Below are positions 18,232 to 28,159 of a stretch of 64,000 nucleotides of DNA, one piece after another. Numbering within the stretch: the stretch's first letter is position 1; each line of letters begins with the position of its first letter. This stretch comes from Lachnospiraceae bacterium EP-SM-12S-S03 (GTDB lineage: Bacteria > Bacillota > Clostridia > Lachnospirales > Lachnospiraceae), in NCBI GenBank assembly GCA_020540725.1, contig JAJBSL010000013.1:1-64000 (forward strand), given 5' to 3'. A program made the position numbers and the translations under genes. Under the pieces are notes generated by a model. The model did no database searches. It saw only the letters and a program-made list of their open reading frames with translations, and was not told the DNA's origin.

Positions 18232-18873
18232 TTACAGTTTCGAATATCCGTAACTATTTACAAGAGCTTCCACTCTCTTCCCTTCTTTACACATCGGGCA
18301 ATCATGCGGTGCATATGCGCGATAGTTCGGAAGGTCTTTACTTGTGAATATTGTTTTCACTTCCATTCCCGCAATCTTATTCACCGCACTGAAAATAGAT
18401 GAAACACCACAGATTCGTCCCCCGTAATACAAAATCGTATCAATGGCTTTCAAAATCGTCTTGCCCGTTGTAATAGATGCCGCAAGAATCAAAACCTGTT
18501 GGTCTTTGATCATACGCTGCTTATTGTCACGGAACATCATCTGTCCTGCCTGACTAAATTCCGGAGTGATTACCGAAATATTGTTCTTATGGCTCATTGA
18601 CATGGATGTGCTGTCCGCCAATATTTCTGCCAAAAATGTTCCGATAACTTCCGTCTCATCCAAACATACAATAGAATCTATCGGTGTACTATTCAAGAAT
18701 TCTTTCGCAAGAACTTTCGCTGTTTCTCTTGCATTGTTATGTCGTGTCTTTACCGTTGACATATCAATATATGTATTAATATGTGAGTTGCTTGTTGCGA
18801 AATGTCCTTCCAAGATCTTAATTCTTGCCTTTGGATTCTTGGATGATCTTAAATCCTGAAGTTTTAGTTCCAT
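18232..18873 (-). CDS. Phosphoribosyltransferase-like protein (orotate PRT family)
   Basis: A 213-residue protein with a type I phosphoribosyltransferase fold pattern: VCLDETEVIGTFLA early, and at about residues 126-137 the position of the PRPP loop reads LILAASITTGKT. In active enzymes this loop has two acidic residues (for example VDDVITTGGT); here they are alanines. A C-terminal CPMC pair (about 193) could bind metal. It probably belongs to the PyrE-like group often named orotate phosphoribosyltransferase, but the lost acidic pair argues for altered or no catalysis, perhaps a ligand-sensing role. It has an AGGAGG site and an extended -10 promoter. Confidence 0.7.
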   Translation of the reverse strand: MELKLQDLRSSKNPKARIKILEGHFATSNSHINTYIDMSTVKTRHNNARETAKVLAKEFLNSTPIDSIVCLDETEVIGTFLAEILADSTSMSMSHKNNISVITPEFSQAGQMMFRDNKQRMIKDQQVLILAASITTGKTILKAIDTILYYGGRICGVSSIFSAVNKIAGMEVKTIFTSKDLPNYRAYAPHDCPMCKEGKRVEALVNSYGYSKL

Positions 18874-18918
18874 AATTTTCCTCCTTAAACGACTTCCGTT
18901 TCCGATTTCTATTGTTTA

Positions 18919-18927
18919 ATTATAACA
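18919..18927 (-). promoter_or_regulatory. Extended -10 promoter of the phosphoribosyltransferase-like gene
   Basis: TGTTATAAT on the minus strand (TGn plus TATAAT) without a good -35, about 45 bases before the start codon. Confidence 0.5.
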
Positions 18928-18969
18928 TATTATCGAAACAAACACTCACTTTTTTATATATTTTTCCTA

Positions 18970-20622
18970 TTATTTTTTATCCTCCGTCAGCATTTCATAA
19001 GTGACTCCATATTTTTTTGCAATATCAATTGCATAAGATATTCCTTCTGGAGGTGCAATCTCAACCTTGTAGGAACGATTTCCATCCTCAGATTTCATTA
19101 CCAAAGAAACTGCTTTCCCTGATGGAACAGCGTCATTCATCTCTTCAATATCATATGCAAGTTTATGCATATGTGTATTGTAAATGGTCCGAATCCCCTT
19201 TGCTAAAATCGCTTTTACGGAATCCTTCGCAATATAATACCCTTCTTCAAAGGAAGTGGTGGAAAATGTCTCATTCAGCAAAAGCAGACTATCTTCTGTA
19301 CTTTGGAAATAAAGTTCCCGGAAACGCTTACATTCCTCTCCCAAGCGGCCAAGGTTCATCGTTTTATCTTCATCAGCCGGAAAATGTGTATAGATACAAT
19401 CTACCGGAGCAAACACAAATGAATCCCCAGGTACAAAAATACCGCCTTGTGCCAGAACAAACAAAAGGCCAATCGCTTGTGTAATCGTTGTCTTTCCGCC
19501 ACGGTTCGCACCTGTCAGTATGTACACAAGATGCTCCCGATCAAAATCCAGGTCATTGTCTATGATATCACCCGCTTTCGCAACAGATGAGGCTAGTTTG
19601 AGATTATAAATTGCCTTTGCGTGCATCGCTTGTTGTTCTTCCAACATTCCTTTGCAGAAACGGAACCCGTTTTCTTCCAGTTTTTCAATATATTCTGCCC
19701 AACGAACATAATAAAGAAATTCCGGTATCAAATCTGTAATTTCCGTAATCGTGATCGAAACATATTTATTCAAAACATTTTTTAAGTTTTTTACAATACC
19801 GGATAAGAGTTGGTTTGTAACGCGGTTCATATATCTTGGAATGTCTTCTGTCATATCCCCGCTCGCAATGGATGCCAGTCCCACTTTCTTCATTCCCTCT
19901 GCCACAAATGGCTGGTATTTATAATTTTCTCTCCATTCTGTATCAGAATGAATCACTCCTTTCGATGCAATTCTATCGCAAAAATTTCCAAGCATATTGG
20001 ATTTCGTAAAATATTTGCTATTTATGGAGATCAATCCAACACTATCCGCTTCAAAACATTCATTCAAATTGATTCCGACAGTAACGCTCTTCAAATCAGA
20101 AGTTCCTGCCTTTAAAGCCGAGATGTCCTTCTTCAGTTCTTCGAATCCATTATCATGATATAAGTCATCCACATACTCTTTCAGATGAATCAGTCCTTCC
20201 GAGTGGATATCCGCCTTAGAAAGACTACGAAAAATCGCTTCCACACAACATATGTAATCCTTCAGTTCATCCAGCCTGTGCATCAGATCCCATATGCCTG
20301 CCACCTCATCATAATTCTTTACAATGCTTCCATAATCCCGCAAGAAATTGATTTTATCCAAAATTTCCAACATTTCATTTCGCATGGATTTGTTACGATA
20401 AATATCTTCAAAAATATCTCCTCGGTATTTTGTTACCCTCCCGTCTTTTGTCATTTTGGACAGTACAGATAATATCAAATTCTGTTCCGTCTTCTTATCT
20501 GTAATTTGTGTACAGATAAAATCCAACCCCAAATCATGCATTGTCACTTCCGTCAGCACTTTATATTTCGGGTCGCAGTTTTCCGGTAGTAATAAGCTGA
20601 TTGTTTTACATCTTGCGTCCAT
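18970..20622 (-). CDS. MutS-like ATPase lacking the mismatch-recognition domain
   Basis: A 550-residue protein. The C-terminal third is a MutS domain-V ATPase with Walker A TGANRGGKTT (about residue 371) and a MutS-type signature LNETFSTTSFEEG (about 448) followed by THMHKLAYD. The preceding helical region resembles the MutS lever/clamp domains, while the N-terminal mismatch-binding and connector domains of MutS1 are missing, as in MutS2-like or MutS7-like proteins. The Walker B aspartate is replaced by asparagine (LLLLNE). No Smr nuclease domain. The start at 20622 follows AAGGAGA. Function unknown; DNA-junction or recombination control is one guess. Confidence 0.75.
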   Translation of the reverse strand: MDARCKTISLLLPENCDPKYKVLTEVTMHDLGLDFICTQITDKKTEQNLILSVLSKMTKDGRVTKYRGDIFEDIYRNKSMRNEMLEILDKINFLRDYGSIVKNYDEVAGIWDLMHRLDELKDYICCVEAIFRSLSKADIHSEGLIHLKEYVDDLYHDNGFEELKKDISALKAGTSDLKSVTVGINLNECFEADSVGLISINSKYFTKSNMLGNFCDRIASKGVIHSDTEWRENYKYQPFVAEGMKKVGLASIASGDMTEDIPRYMNRVTNQLLSGIVKNLKNVLNKYVSITITEITDLIPEFLYYVRWAEYIEKLEENGFRFCKGMLEEQQAMHAKAIYNLKLASSVAKAGDIIDNDLDFDREHLVYILTGANRGGKTTITQAIGLLFVLAQGGIFVPGDSFVFAPVDCIYTHFPADEDKTMNLGRLGEECKRFRELYFQSTEDSLLLLNETFSTTSFEEGYYIAKDSVKAILAKGIRTIYNTHMHKLAYDIEEMNDAVPSGKAVSLVMKSEDGNRSYKVEIAPPEGISYAIDIAKKYGVTYEMLTEDKK

Positions 20623-20650
20623 AGAATTTCTCCTTTTCTTTCTCCACACG

Positions 20651-20682
20651 TAAAACAGACTGCACTATTGCATGCAGCCTGT
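20651..20682 (-). terminator. Intrinsic terminator after ilvC
   Basis: On the minus strand ACAGGCTGCA pairs with TGCAGTCTGT (one G-U, loop TGCAATAG) followed by TTTTA. It lies between ilvC and the MutS-like gene. Confidence 0.7.
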
Positions 20683-20694
20683 CATTGTATGATT

Positions 20695-21729
<1,035 letters not shown>

Positions 21730-22233
21730 TTAATCGTCAACGCGCTTAACTCCTTTTACACCTCTTGATAACCCGGTAATCCCGGTACGTGCAAGTTCCA
21801 GAATATGGTATCCATCCAAAAGGCTTAAGAACGCTTCTACCTTGGATTCATTCCCCGTAAGTTCCAGCATAAGGGATTCCTTCTCTACATCCACGATCTT
21901 CGCCCGGAAAATGTCAGCAACAGAAATAATTTCCGCCCTCTCTGCTGCATTCGCCATAACTTTTACCATAATCAGTTCACGGCAGACCGACTCTCCGTCC
22001 GCCAGGACATTGATATCCACAACATCTTCCAGCTTCAAAAGTTGTTTTTCAATCTGAGATAAAATCTGTTCATCCCCTCTGGCTACTACGGTAATCCTTG
22101 TATAACGCTCATCCATGGTAACACCTGACGTAATACTATCGATACTGTAACCACGACGGCTGAATAACCCTGCTACTCTTGCCAAAAGTCCTGCATTGTT
22201 GTGAACCAATAATGAAAATATTTTTTTCTTCAT
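21730..22233 (-). CDS. ilvN: Acetolactate synthase small (regulatory) subunit
   Basis: A 167-residue regulatory subunit of acetohydroxyacid synthase, of usual length. The N-terminal ACT domain reads VHNNAGLLARVAGLFSRRGY and the second half carries the family C-terminal domain (ELTGNESKVEAFLSLL, LARTGITGLSRG). It binds valine and tunes the catalytic subunit. It is unusual that it heads an operon with ilvC but without ilvB alongside. It is expressed from a strong promoter just beyond the helD-like gene. Confidence 0.95.
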   Translation of the reverse strand: MKKKIFSLLVHNNAGLLARVAGLFSRRGYSIDSITSGVTMDERYTRITVVARGDEQILSQIEKQLLKLEDVVDINVLADGESVCRELIMVKVMANAAERAEIISVADIFRAKIVDVEKESLMLELTGNESKVEAFLSLLDGYHILELARTGITGLSRGVKGVKRVDD

Positions 22234-22253
22234 ATGCTTTCCTCTACTTTCTC

Positions 22254-22277
22254 AAAAACAGAGTGCGTTCTGTTTTT
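22254..22277 (-). promoter_or_regulatory. Leader hairpin of ilvN-ilvC
   Basis: AAAAACAGA (22254-22262) and TCTGTTTTT (22269-22277) form a nine-base inverted repeat directly after the promoter. The right arm is U-rich in the minus-strand transcript, so it could act as a weak attenuator or stabilise the 5' end. Confidence 0.4.
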
Positions 22278-22279
22278 AT

Positions 22280-22308
22280 ATAATATCAATTTAGGCATAC
22301 ATTGTCAA
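22280..22308 (-). promoter_or_regulatory. Sigma-A promoter of ilvN-ilvC
   Basis: A consensus TTGACA (22303-22308), a 17-base spacer and TATTAT (22280-22285) on the minus strand. It sits immediately beside the stop codon of the helD-like gene, so the ilv genes have their own control. Confidence 0.85.
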
Positions 22309-22309
22309 G

Positions 22310-24367
22310 TTACTTTTCTGATTTTTCCCTTTTATCTTCCGAAATTTCATACATATACAATTCATGTAATGCTCTTGTTGCGCAGATATATTTTGCCTGA
22401 CCGGAAAATCCAGCATTCCACATTTGTGACACACCAAAAACCTGATCAAATTCTAAACCTTTCGCCATATAAAATGTCGTAACAGAAAGACCCTTTTTAA
22501 AGGATGTACTATCCCGGTCAATATAAGAAACCTCTGTTCCGGACTCTTGAATTTTTCGGTAGAGAACTTTTGCTTCCCATTCCGTCATTGTAATAACTGC
22601 AGCAGTTTCAAATTCCTCTTCTCCTATATGGATATCGCGAAGTACGCAAGCCACTGCTTCATCAAAAGAGGCCAAATTCCCCTCTGTTACGCTCTTTCCA
22701 TGACGTTCAAATAATTCCATCTCACTTGAGCCTGCGATTTGTTCTGCATAACGGGCTATTTCCACGGTGTTTCGATAACTTTTATTCATCACGATCTTTC
22801 GAATATTCTTCCCGAAAATTTTCGGAAGAAATTTCATCACATCCTGGCTTTCATGGTCAATGGTCTGCGCTTTATCTCCGAGGATCGTCATTTTACATGA
22901 GAACATTCCTTCTAAAATCACATACTGAAGATAACTATAATCCTGCATCTCATCAATGACAAGATGTTTGATATTATTTCTCGCCTTTGTTCCATCAAGC
23001 CTATGTTTTAAATACAGCATCGGATATACATCTTCATAAGCAAGAATCCTTCGCTCATAAGGGACTCCCGGTAAAGTAAGATATCCCGCATCCTCCATCA
23101 GCCAGTTATAAATCTCATATAAATCCCTTGTCACGTACATTTTCATGAACTGTTCGGAAAGAAGTTCTTTTTCCTCTTCGGTCACGTCTTTTTGATACAA
23201 CGTCTCATATTCATCGATAAAATGCTCCATTACCGCTTCCATACGCGCCAAAACCGGCAAGTGTTGGAATTTGAAATAAAACAGTTCTATCAGTTCCTGT
23301 TCTGTTTTTTTCAACCCTTTAAATTCAATATCACGAATGTCCATCAGACGATCTTCCAGTTCCACAAGGAATCCCTCTACCAATCCGATAAAATGTGCCG
23401 ATTGTTTTTCACGGTTTCTTTGTTCCGCTGCCGGGTCTTTTCTCTCCATACGCTTTTCAATCTGGTGGAAACGGTCCTCACAATCTACAACAGTACCCTT
23501 GAGTTCCTTATACGCAAAAATATCAAAACTCATCTCCTGGATATTCTCTTCCCCAAGTTCAGGTAGAATATGAGAAATATAATCTGCAAACACACTGTTT
23601 GGAGAAAGGATCAGTATATTGGATGATTTTAAATTCTTCCGATCGTGATACAAAAGATATGCAATCCGGTGTAAAGCTATAGATGTTTTTCCACTGCCCG
23701 CTACGCCCTGAATGATAAGGATCTTGTCTTTCGTATTCCGGATGATCGCATTTTGTTCTTTCTGGATTGTCCGCACAATGTTCTTAAGCTGCACATCGCT
23801 ATTGCTTCCAAGTTCCTGTTTCAAAATTTCATCATCGATCATCATATCGCTTTCAAAACCATAGACCATCTTTCCATTTTGTATCTTATACTGCCATTTC
23901 GATTCGATTTCCCCTTCCATAAGTCCACCCGGCGCCTCATAAAAAGCAGGCCCTTTATCAAAATCATAAAAAAGACCGCTCACCGGAGCTCTCCAATCAT
24001 AAATAAGCGGAACGCTTCCTGTCTTTTCCGCGAAATTCCCGATGCCGATATAGAATGTTTCTGCCTCTTCTTCATCTTCAAAGAGAAAATCTACCCTGCC
24101 GAAAAACGGGGAATCCTGCATTTTCTCAAAACGATGGATCAGTTTTGCTTTCTCCTCATTAGCGCTTGCCTGCCGGAAAAGAGCCTGCTGGTTATCATAA
24201 TTCTCATAACCATACTCATCCATCTCCGTATAATTTTCCCAGTAATACTCCTGCATACTGGCAATGTCTTTTTCTCCTTCTTCCAAATTTCCTTTTAGTT
24301 CTTCAATGCGACTATTTAATTTTTCTTTTACTTCTTCTAAAAATATTGTTCCGTCTTTATTTTCCAT
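22310..24367 (-). CDS. HelD-like superfamily 1 helicase/translocase
   Basis: A 685-residue UvrD/Rep-related ATPase. An N-terminal coiled coil (about 1-90) and the family segment PLIYDWRAPVSGLFYD precede Walker A QGVAGSGKTSIALHR (about residue 222); motif II is HLVIDEMQDYSYLQY, motif III GDKAQTID, and late motifs NKSYRNTVEIARYA and VTTFYMAKGLEFDQV. This architecture matches HelD, which removes stalled or free RNA polymerase from nucleic acid in Firmicutes and can protect against rifampicin in some bacteria. It lies 15 bases after an ABC-F gene and is likely cotranscribed with it. Confidence 0.9.
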   Translation of the reverse strand: MENKDGTIFLEEVKEKLNSRIEELKGNLEEGEKDIASMQEYYWENYTEMDEYGYENYDNQQALFRQASANEEKAKLIHRFEKMQDSPFFGRVDFLFEDEEEAETFYIGIGNFAEKTGSVPLIYDWRAPVSGLFYDFDKGPAFYEAPGGLMEGEIESKWQYKIQNGKMVYGFESDMMIDDEILKQELGSNSDVQLKNIVRTIQKEQNAIIRNTKDKILIIQGVAGSGKTSIALHRIAYLLYHDRKNLKSSNILILSPNSVFADYISHILPELGEENIQEMSFDIFAYKELKGTVVDCEDRFHQIEKRMERKDPAAEQRNREKQSAHFIGLVEGFLVELEDRLMDIRDIEFKGLKKTEQELIELFYFKFQHLPVLARMEAVMEHFIDEYETLYQKDVTEEEKELLSEQFMKMYVTRDLYEIYNWLMEDAGYLTLPGVPYERRILAYEDVYPMLYLKHRLDGTKARNNIKHLVIDEMQDYSYLQYVILEGMFSCKMTILGDKAQTIDHESQDVMKFLPKIFGKNIRKIVMNKSYRNTVEIARYAEQIAGSSEMELFERHGKSVTEGNLASFDEAVACVLRDIHIGEEEFETAAVITMTEWEAKVLYRKIQESGTEVSYIDRDSTSFKKGLSVTTFYMAKGLEFDQVFGVSQMWNAGFSGQAKYICATRALHELYMYEISEDKREKSEK

Positions 24368-24382
24368 AAATCCTCTTTCAAC

Positions 24383-26185
24383 TTATTTCTGATTTTTCTG
24401 TTCTTCTATTTTCTCCGCCAGATCATTCAAATATACCCAACGTTCCATCTTCTCCTCCAGCTTCTTTTCCGTCTCTTCTTTCACTGCCGCGATTTCTGAA
24501 AGTTTTACGGAATTGGTTGCATTCTTCATCATATCTGCATCCAACATCTCCAATTTTTCTTCCAGCGCCGCAATGTCATCATCAATGGTGTCATACTCTT
24601 TCTGTTCCGCAAAAGAAAACTTAAGCTTTGTCGGACGGTTCTGTTTCCAGTCATTTTTCGCAGAGGACTTTTTCCCTTTCTCTGTAGTCTTTACCGTCGT
24701 ATCTTCTTTCTGTTTTGCTTCCAAATACTCCGTATAACCGCCTTCATACTGCTTCAGATGCCCTTCTCCATCAAACGCAAAAATACGGTCTACCACATTA
24801 TCCAGAAAATATCTGTCATGAGAAACTGTAATGACAATCCCCTGGAATGAATTCAGATAGTCTTCCAGTATTGTCATAGTCGGAATATCTATATCGTTAT
24901 TTGCCTCATCAAAAACCAATACATTCGGCGCTGCCTGCAAAACGCTCAGCAGATACAGTCTCTTTTTCTCTCCACCGGACAGTTTTTCAATCTGTCCATA
25001 CTGCATCTCGGGTGTAAAAAGGAAGCGTTCCAGCATTTGGGATGCTGTAATCCTGCCGTCTTTTGTGGGAATATATTCTGCTATATCTTTTACGTAATCA
25101 ATGACTTTCTGTTTCGTATCAAATTCTGGAATTTCCTGAGCAAAATATCCGATGCGAATCGTTTCTCCAATTTCCACAACCCCTTCATCCGGTTCAATGA
25201 TTCCTGCAATCATTTTTAAAAGTGTCGATTTTCCACAGCCATTCGGACCGATGATACCAAGATTCTGATTTTTCAAAACAATATAATCAAAGTCATCAAT
25301 CAGCTTTTTCCCTCCATAACTTTTACTGATATGATGTAGTTCAATGGTTTTCTTTCCCATTCTCGTCTCAACAGAATCAATTTCTGCTGTCATATCAGAT
25401 ACCGGCGCTTTCCCGTTTTTCAATGCCTCTAACCTGTCAAGTCTTGCTTTCTGTTTTGTTGTTCTTGCACGGCATCCCCGCTTTGCCCATTCCAGTTCCA
25501 TACGGAGTACACTCTGACGTTTCCGCTCGGAAGCCAGTTCCATTTCTTCTCTCTGCGCTTTCATCTCTAGAAATTTTGTATAGTTTGCTTCATAGCTGTA
25601 CAAACTTCCTCTGCTGATTTCCAGAATCCGGTTGGTTACTTTATCCAGGAAATATCGGTCATGAGTTACCATAATGACAACACCACGGTACTTTTTTAGA
25701 TAGTCTTCCAACCATTCGATCATTTCATTATCCAAATGGTTTGTCGGCTCATCCAAAAGCAGTACATCAAAGGATGCTGCGATTGTTTTTGCTAGTGCTA
25801 CTCTTTTCTTCTGCCCTCCGGATAGTGTCTTGATCTTCGCCTCATGATCTGTGATTCCAAGCTTGTTCAATGCACTTTTCACTTCACTTTTCGCCGTCCA
25901 GTCTGTCTCCGGAATTCCGTCATATGCATACGAAATAACCGTAGCATCCTTCGGGAACTGTGGATTCTGTGGAAGATATGCCAGGCGAATCCCATTCTGC
26001 TTTATAATCTGACCCTGATCCGGCTCTTCTTCTCCTGCAATCATACGAAGAAGTGTCGTCTTTCCCATCCCGTTGATCCCGATAATTCCTACCTTTTCTC
26101 CTTCTTGGATTCCACAGGAAACATCATCAAATATGACTTTCTCTCCATAAATTTTACTGATATGTTCTATATTTAAAATGTTCAT
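24383..26185 (-). CDS. ABC-F family ATPase (Uup/YfmR-like)
   Basis: A 600-residue cytoplasmic protein with two ABC domains and no membrane helices. Domain 1: GINGMGKTTLL, LSGGQKKR, LLLDEPTNHLD. The P-site-tRNA-interaction linker follows (charged, about 205-250). Domain 2: GPNGCGKSTLL, LSGGEKKR, with an unusual Walker B VFDEANNDID in place of DEPTNDLD; the catalytic glutamate is kept. A C-terminal extension (about 490-600) is a predicted coiled coil, as in Uup. Such proteins act at the ribosomal E site to relieve stalling or confer antibiotic protection; its shape favours a housekeeping translation factor. It is followed by the HelD-like gene. Confidence 0.92.
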   Translation of the reverse strand: MNILNIEHISKIYGEKVIFDDVSCGIQEGEKVGIIGINGMGKTTLLRMIAGEEEPDQGQIIKQNGIRLAYLPQNPQFPKDATVISYAYDGIPETDWTAKSEVKSALNKLGITDHEAKIKTLSGGQKKRVALAKTIAASFDVLLLDEPTNHLDNEMIEWLEDYLKKYRGVVIMVTHDRYFLDKVTNRILEISRGSLYSYEANYTKFLEMKAQREEMELASERKRQSVLRMELEWAKRGCRARTTKQKARLDRLEALKNGKAPVSDMTAEIDSVETRMGKKTIELHHISKSYGGKKLIDDFDYIVLKNQNLGIIGPNGCGKSTLLKMIAGIIEPDEGVVEIGETIRIGYFAQEIPEFDTKQKVIDYVKDIAEYIPTKDGRITASQMLERFLFTPEMQYGQIEKLSGGEKKRLYLLSVLQAAPNVLVFDEANNDIDIPTMTILEDYLNSFQGIVITVSHDRYFLDNVVDRIFAFDGEGHLKQYEGGYTEYLEAKQKEDTTVKTTEKGKKSSAKNDWKQNRPTKLKFSFAEQKEYDTIDDDIAALEEKLEMLDADMMKNATNSVKLSEIAAVKEETEKKLEEKMERWVYLNDLAEKIEEQKNQK

Positions 26186-26232
26186 TGTATAATCTCCTGT
26201 TGTGTAAATTTATTTTCAAAATACTGTATATG

Positions 26233-26261
26233 ATTGTATCACACCTTTTCCCCCTCTACAA
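26233..26261 (-). promoter_or_regulatory. Promoter of the ABC-F/HelD operon
   Basis: TTGTAG (26256-26261), a 17-base spacer and TACAAT (26233-26238) on the minus strand, about 50 bases before the ABC-F start. Confidence 0.6.
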
Positions 26262-26284
26262 TATTCAGGAAGTTCCTATATCAC

Positions 26285-26316
26285 GAAAAAAACGGAAGTT
26301 CCTTTTAAACTTCCGT
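26285..26316 (-). terminator. Intrinsic terminator after the histidine kinase gene
   Basis: ACGGAAGTT and AACTTCCGT (26292-26300 and 26308-26316) form a stem followed on the minus strand by seven T residues. Confidence 0.85.
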
Positions 26317-26324
26317 CATTTTCA

Positions 26325-27443
26325 TCATACTTCTTTCGGAATCTTTATAAGAACCCGAATTTCTTCATTTTCACTCTCTGCACAGATTGTTCCTCCGTGA
26401 AGTTCTACAATTTCCTTCGCAATGGCAAGACCCAGACCTGCTCCTCCGCTTCTTGTTGTACGGGCAGAGTCCAACCGGAAAAACTGTTCAAAAATGCGAC
26501 TTAGTTTTTCTTCCGGAATGGTATTTCCTTGATTCATGCAGACCATCTCGATATCCGAATCTTTTTCTTCCACGGAAAATACAATTTCTCCACCTTCAAA
26601 ACTGTAGTTCACAGCATTTCTCAAAAGATTATCAAATACTCTTTGCATTTTACCTACATCCCATTTTACTTGCAGGTCTTTTGGCGCATCCAATGTGCAG
26701 ACCAATTCTTTTTCATCCAGCATCGGCTTGAATTCATATGTAATCTGCTCCAGCATCCTTGTCAGATTCACGCGGCTTGGCTCCAATGTAAGGGTTGATA
26801 AGTTAAATCTTGTAATCTCGAAAAATTCATTGATCAAATCTTCCAGATGTTCTGCTTTTTCTAAAGAAATGGACAGGTATTTCGTCCGCAGTTCCTCCGA
26901 TATCTGTCCTTCATCACGAAGAAGGGTCAGATATCCGATTACCGAAGTCAGCGGTGTCTTTAAATCATGCGCCAAATATACGATCAAGTCATTTTTCCTT
27001 TGTTCAGCTTCTTTCGCTGCCCTTTCATTTCTCTCCAATTGTTGTTTTACATCATTTAACTGTACTTCTGCTTCTCTTAACTCTTCCGGTAATTTGATTG
27101 TATTCTCTTCTTTCATATAAATTGTCTGTGCAGCTTCCAACACCTGCTCCAGATATGTGTAAGATGTCTTCAAAGCGAAAAATGCTGCCAAAAGCGCACT
27201 AGCCATCACAACAATTACAATGGAAGCGGTCCAATTCTTCCGAATCCAACTCCACATAATCCAGATCATTTCATTTCCATGCCATATTGTCTGATGTGCT
27301 TTCCAGCGTATGGCAACACCAAGCAGCAAAACCCCACCGGTTAAAAGAACAGAAATACTAATAAATCTCCGCAACTGTTTCCAAAATAGTTTTTTTGCAA
27401 TATCCTGCATCTGTTCTTTTGTCTTACTCAATTTTATATCCAA
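26325..27443 (-). CDS. Sensor histidine kinase (VanS-like)
   Basis: A membrane kinase of up to 372 residues. Two transmembrane helices (about 27-46 and 75-92) flank a short extracytoplasmic loop of about 28 residues; a HAMP-like coiled coil follows, then the phosphoacceptor YLAHDLKTPLTS (histidine about 161), the N-box DNLLRNAVNYS, and ATPase G-boxes SGGAGLGLAIAKEI. It overlaps the response regulator by 20 bases. The start is uncertain: the TTG at 27443 is nearly on top of the GGGGAG site, so the TTG four codons or the ATG eleven codons later may be used. With no vanH, vanA or vanX nearby, this is a VanRS-like regulator and not a resistance cluster. Confidence 0.85.
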   Translation of the reverse strand: MDIKLSKTKEQMQDIAKKLFWKQLRRFISISVLLTGGVLLLGVAIRWKAHQTIWHGNEMIWIMWSWIRKNWTASIVIVVMASALLAAFFALKTSYTYLEQVLEAAQTIYMKEENTIKLPEELREAEVQLNDVKQQLERNERAAKEAEQRKNDLIVYLAHDLKTPLTSVIGYLTLLRDEGQISEELRTKYLSISLEKAEHLEDLINEFFEITRFNLSTLTLEPSRVNLTRMLEQITYEFKPMLDEKELVCTLDAPKDLQVKWDVGKMQRVFDNLLRNAVNYSFEGGEIVFSVEEKDSDIEMVCMNQGNTIPEEKLSRIFEQFFRLDSARTTRSGGAGLGLAIAKEIVELHGGTICAESENEEIRVLIKIPKEV

Positions 27444-28122
27444 CTCCCCATACTGTTTTAATAAATTTCGGATTTCTTGCCGGTTCCTTTAACTTTTCCC
27501 GGATCTTTCCAATATGCGTCATTACCGTATTATTACTGTCATAGTATTTTTCTCCCCAGACGGCTTCAAAAAGGTGTTCTGAAGACACAACTTTTCCTTT
27601 GTGATCACAAAGATACCAAAGAATCGCAAATTCAATTGGTGTAAACTGAATTTCTTTTCCATACAATGTACATCCATGTGTCTCACTATTGATCACAAGC
27701 CCGCGAATATCGTATTCTGTTTTTTCCTTTGACGTAGTTTTCTCTGCCGGATTGTATTTTTTGTAACGGCGAAGCTGAGTCTTCACTCTCGCCACAACTT
27801 CTAATGGATTGAACGGTTTTAATATATAATCATCTGCTCCCAAAGTCAGACCCATGATCTTGTCCGTATCTTCCACCTTCGCAGTCAACATGATGATCGG
27901 ATAAAAATACGTTTCTCTTATTTTCTGACATATCTTGAATCCATCAATATCCGGAAGCATAACATCCAGTATTGCCACATCCAGTTTGGTCTTCTCAATA
28001 CATGAAAGAGCATCACTTCCATTATAGAACTTATGTACCTGATATCCTTCACTTTTCAAATATAATTCTACCAAATCTGCAATCTCTTTCTCGTCATCAA
28101 CAACTAAAACATGTTCCTTCAT
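27424..28122 (-). CDS. OmpR-family response regulator (VanR-like)
   Basis: A 232-residue cytoplasmic regulator. The receiver domain (1-118) carries VVDDEKEIADL, the phosphoacceptor aspartate in VAILDVMLPD (about D53), the conserved threonine and lysine (MLTAKVED, YILKPFNP). The C-terminal winged helix (about 130-232) includes TPIEFAILWYLC and the terminal TVWGVGYKIE. Good GAGGAG ribosome binding site. Middle gene of the C39 peptidase-regulator-kinase operon. The target may include its own operon. Confidence 0.92.
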   Translation of the reverse strand: MKEHVLVVDDEKEIADLVELYLKSEGYQVHKFYNGSDALSCIEKTKLDVAILDVMLPDIDGFKICQKIRETYFYPIIMLTAKVEDTDKIMGLTLGADDYILKPFNPLEVVARVKTQLRRYKKYNPAEKTTSKEKTEYDIRGLVINSETHGCTLYGKEIQFTPIEFAILWYLCDHKGKVVSSEHLFEAVWGEKYYDSNNTVMTHIGKIREKLKEPARNPKFIKTVWGVGYKIE

Positions 28123-28159
28123 TAGTCTTATCTCCTCATTCTTTGTGTATATTGTACCA

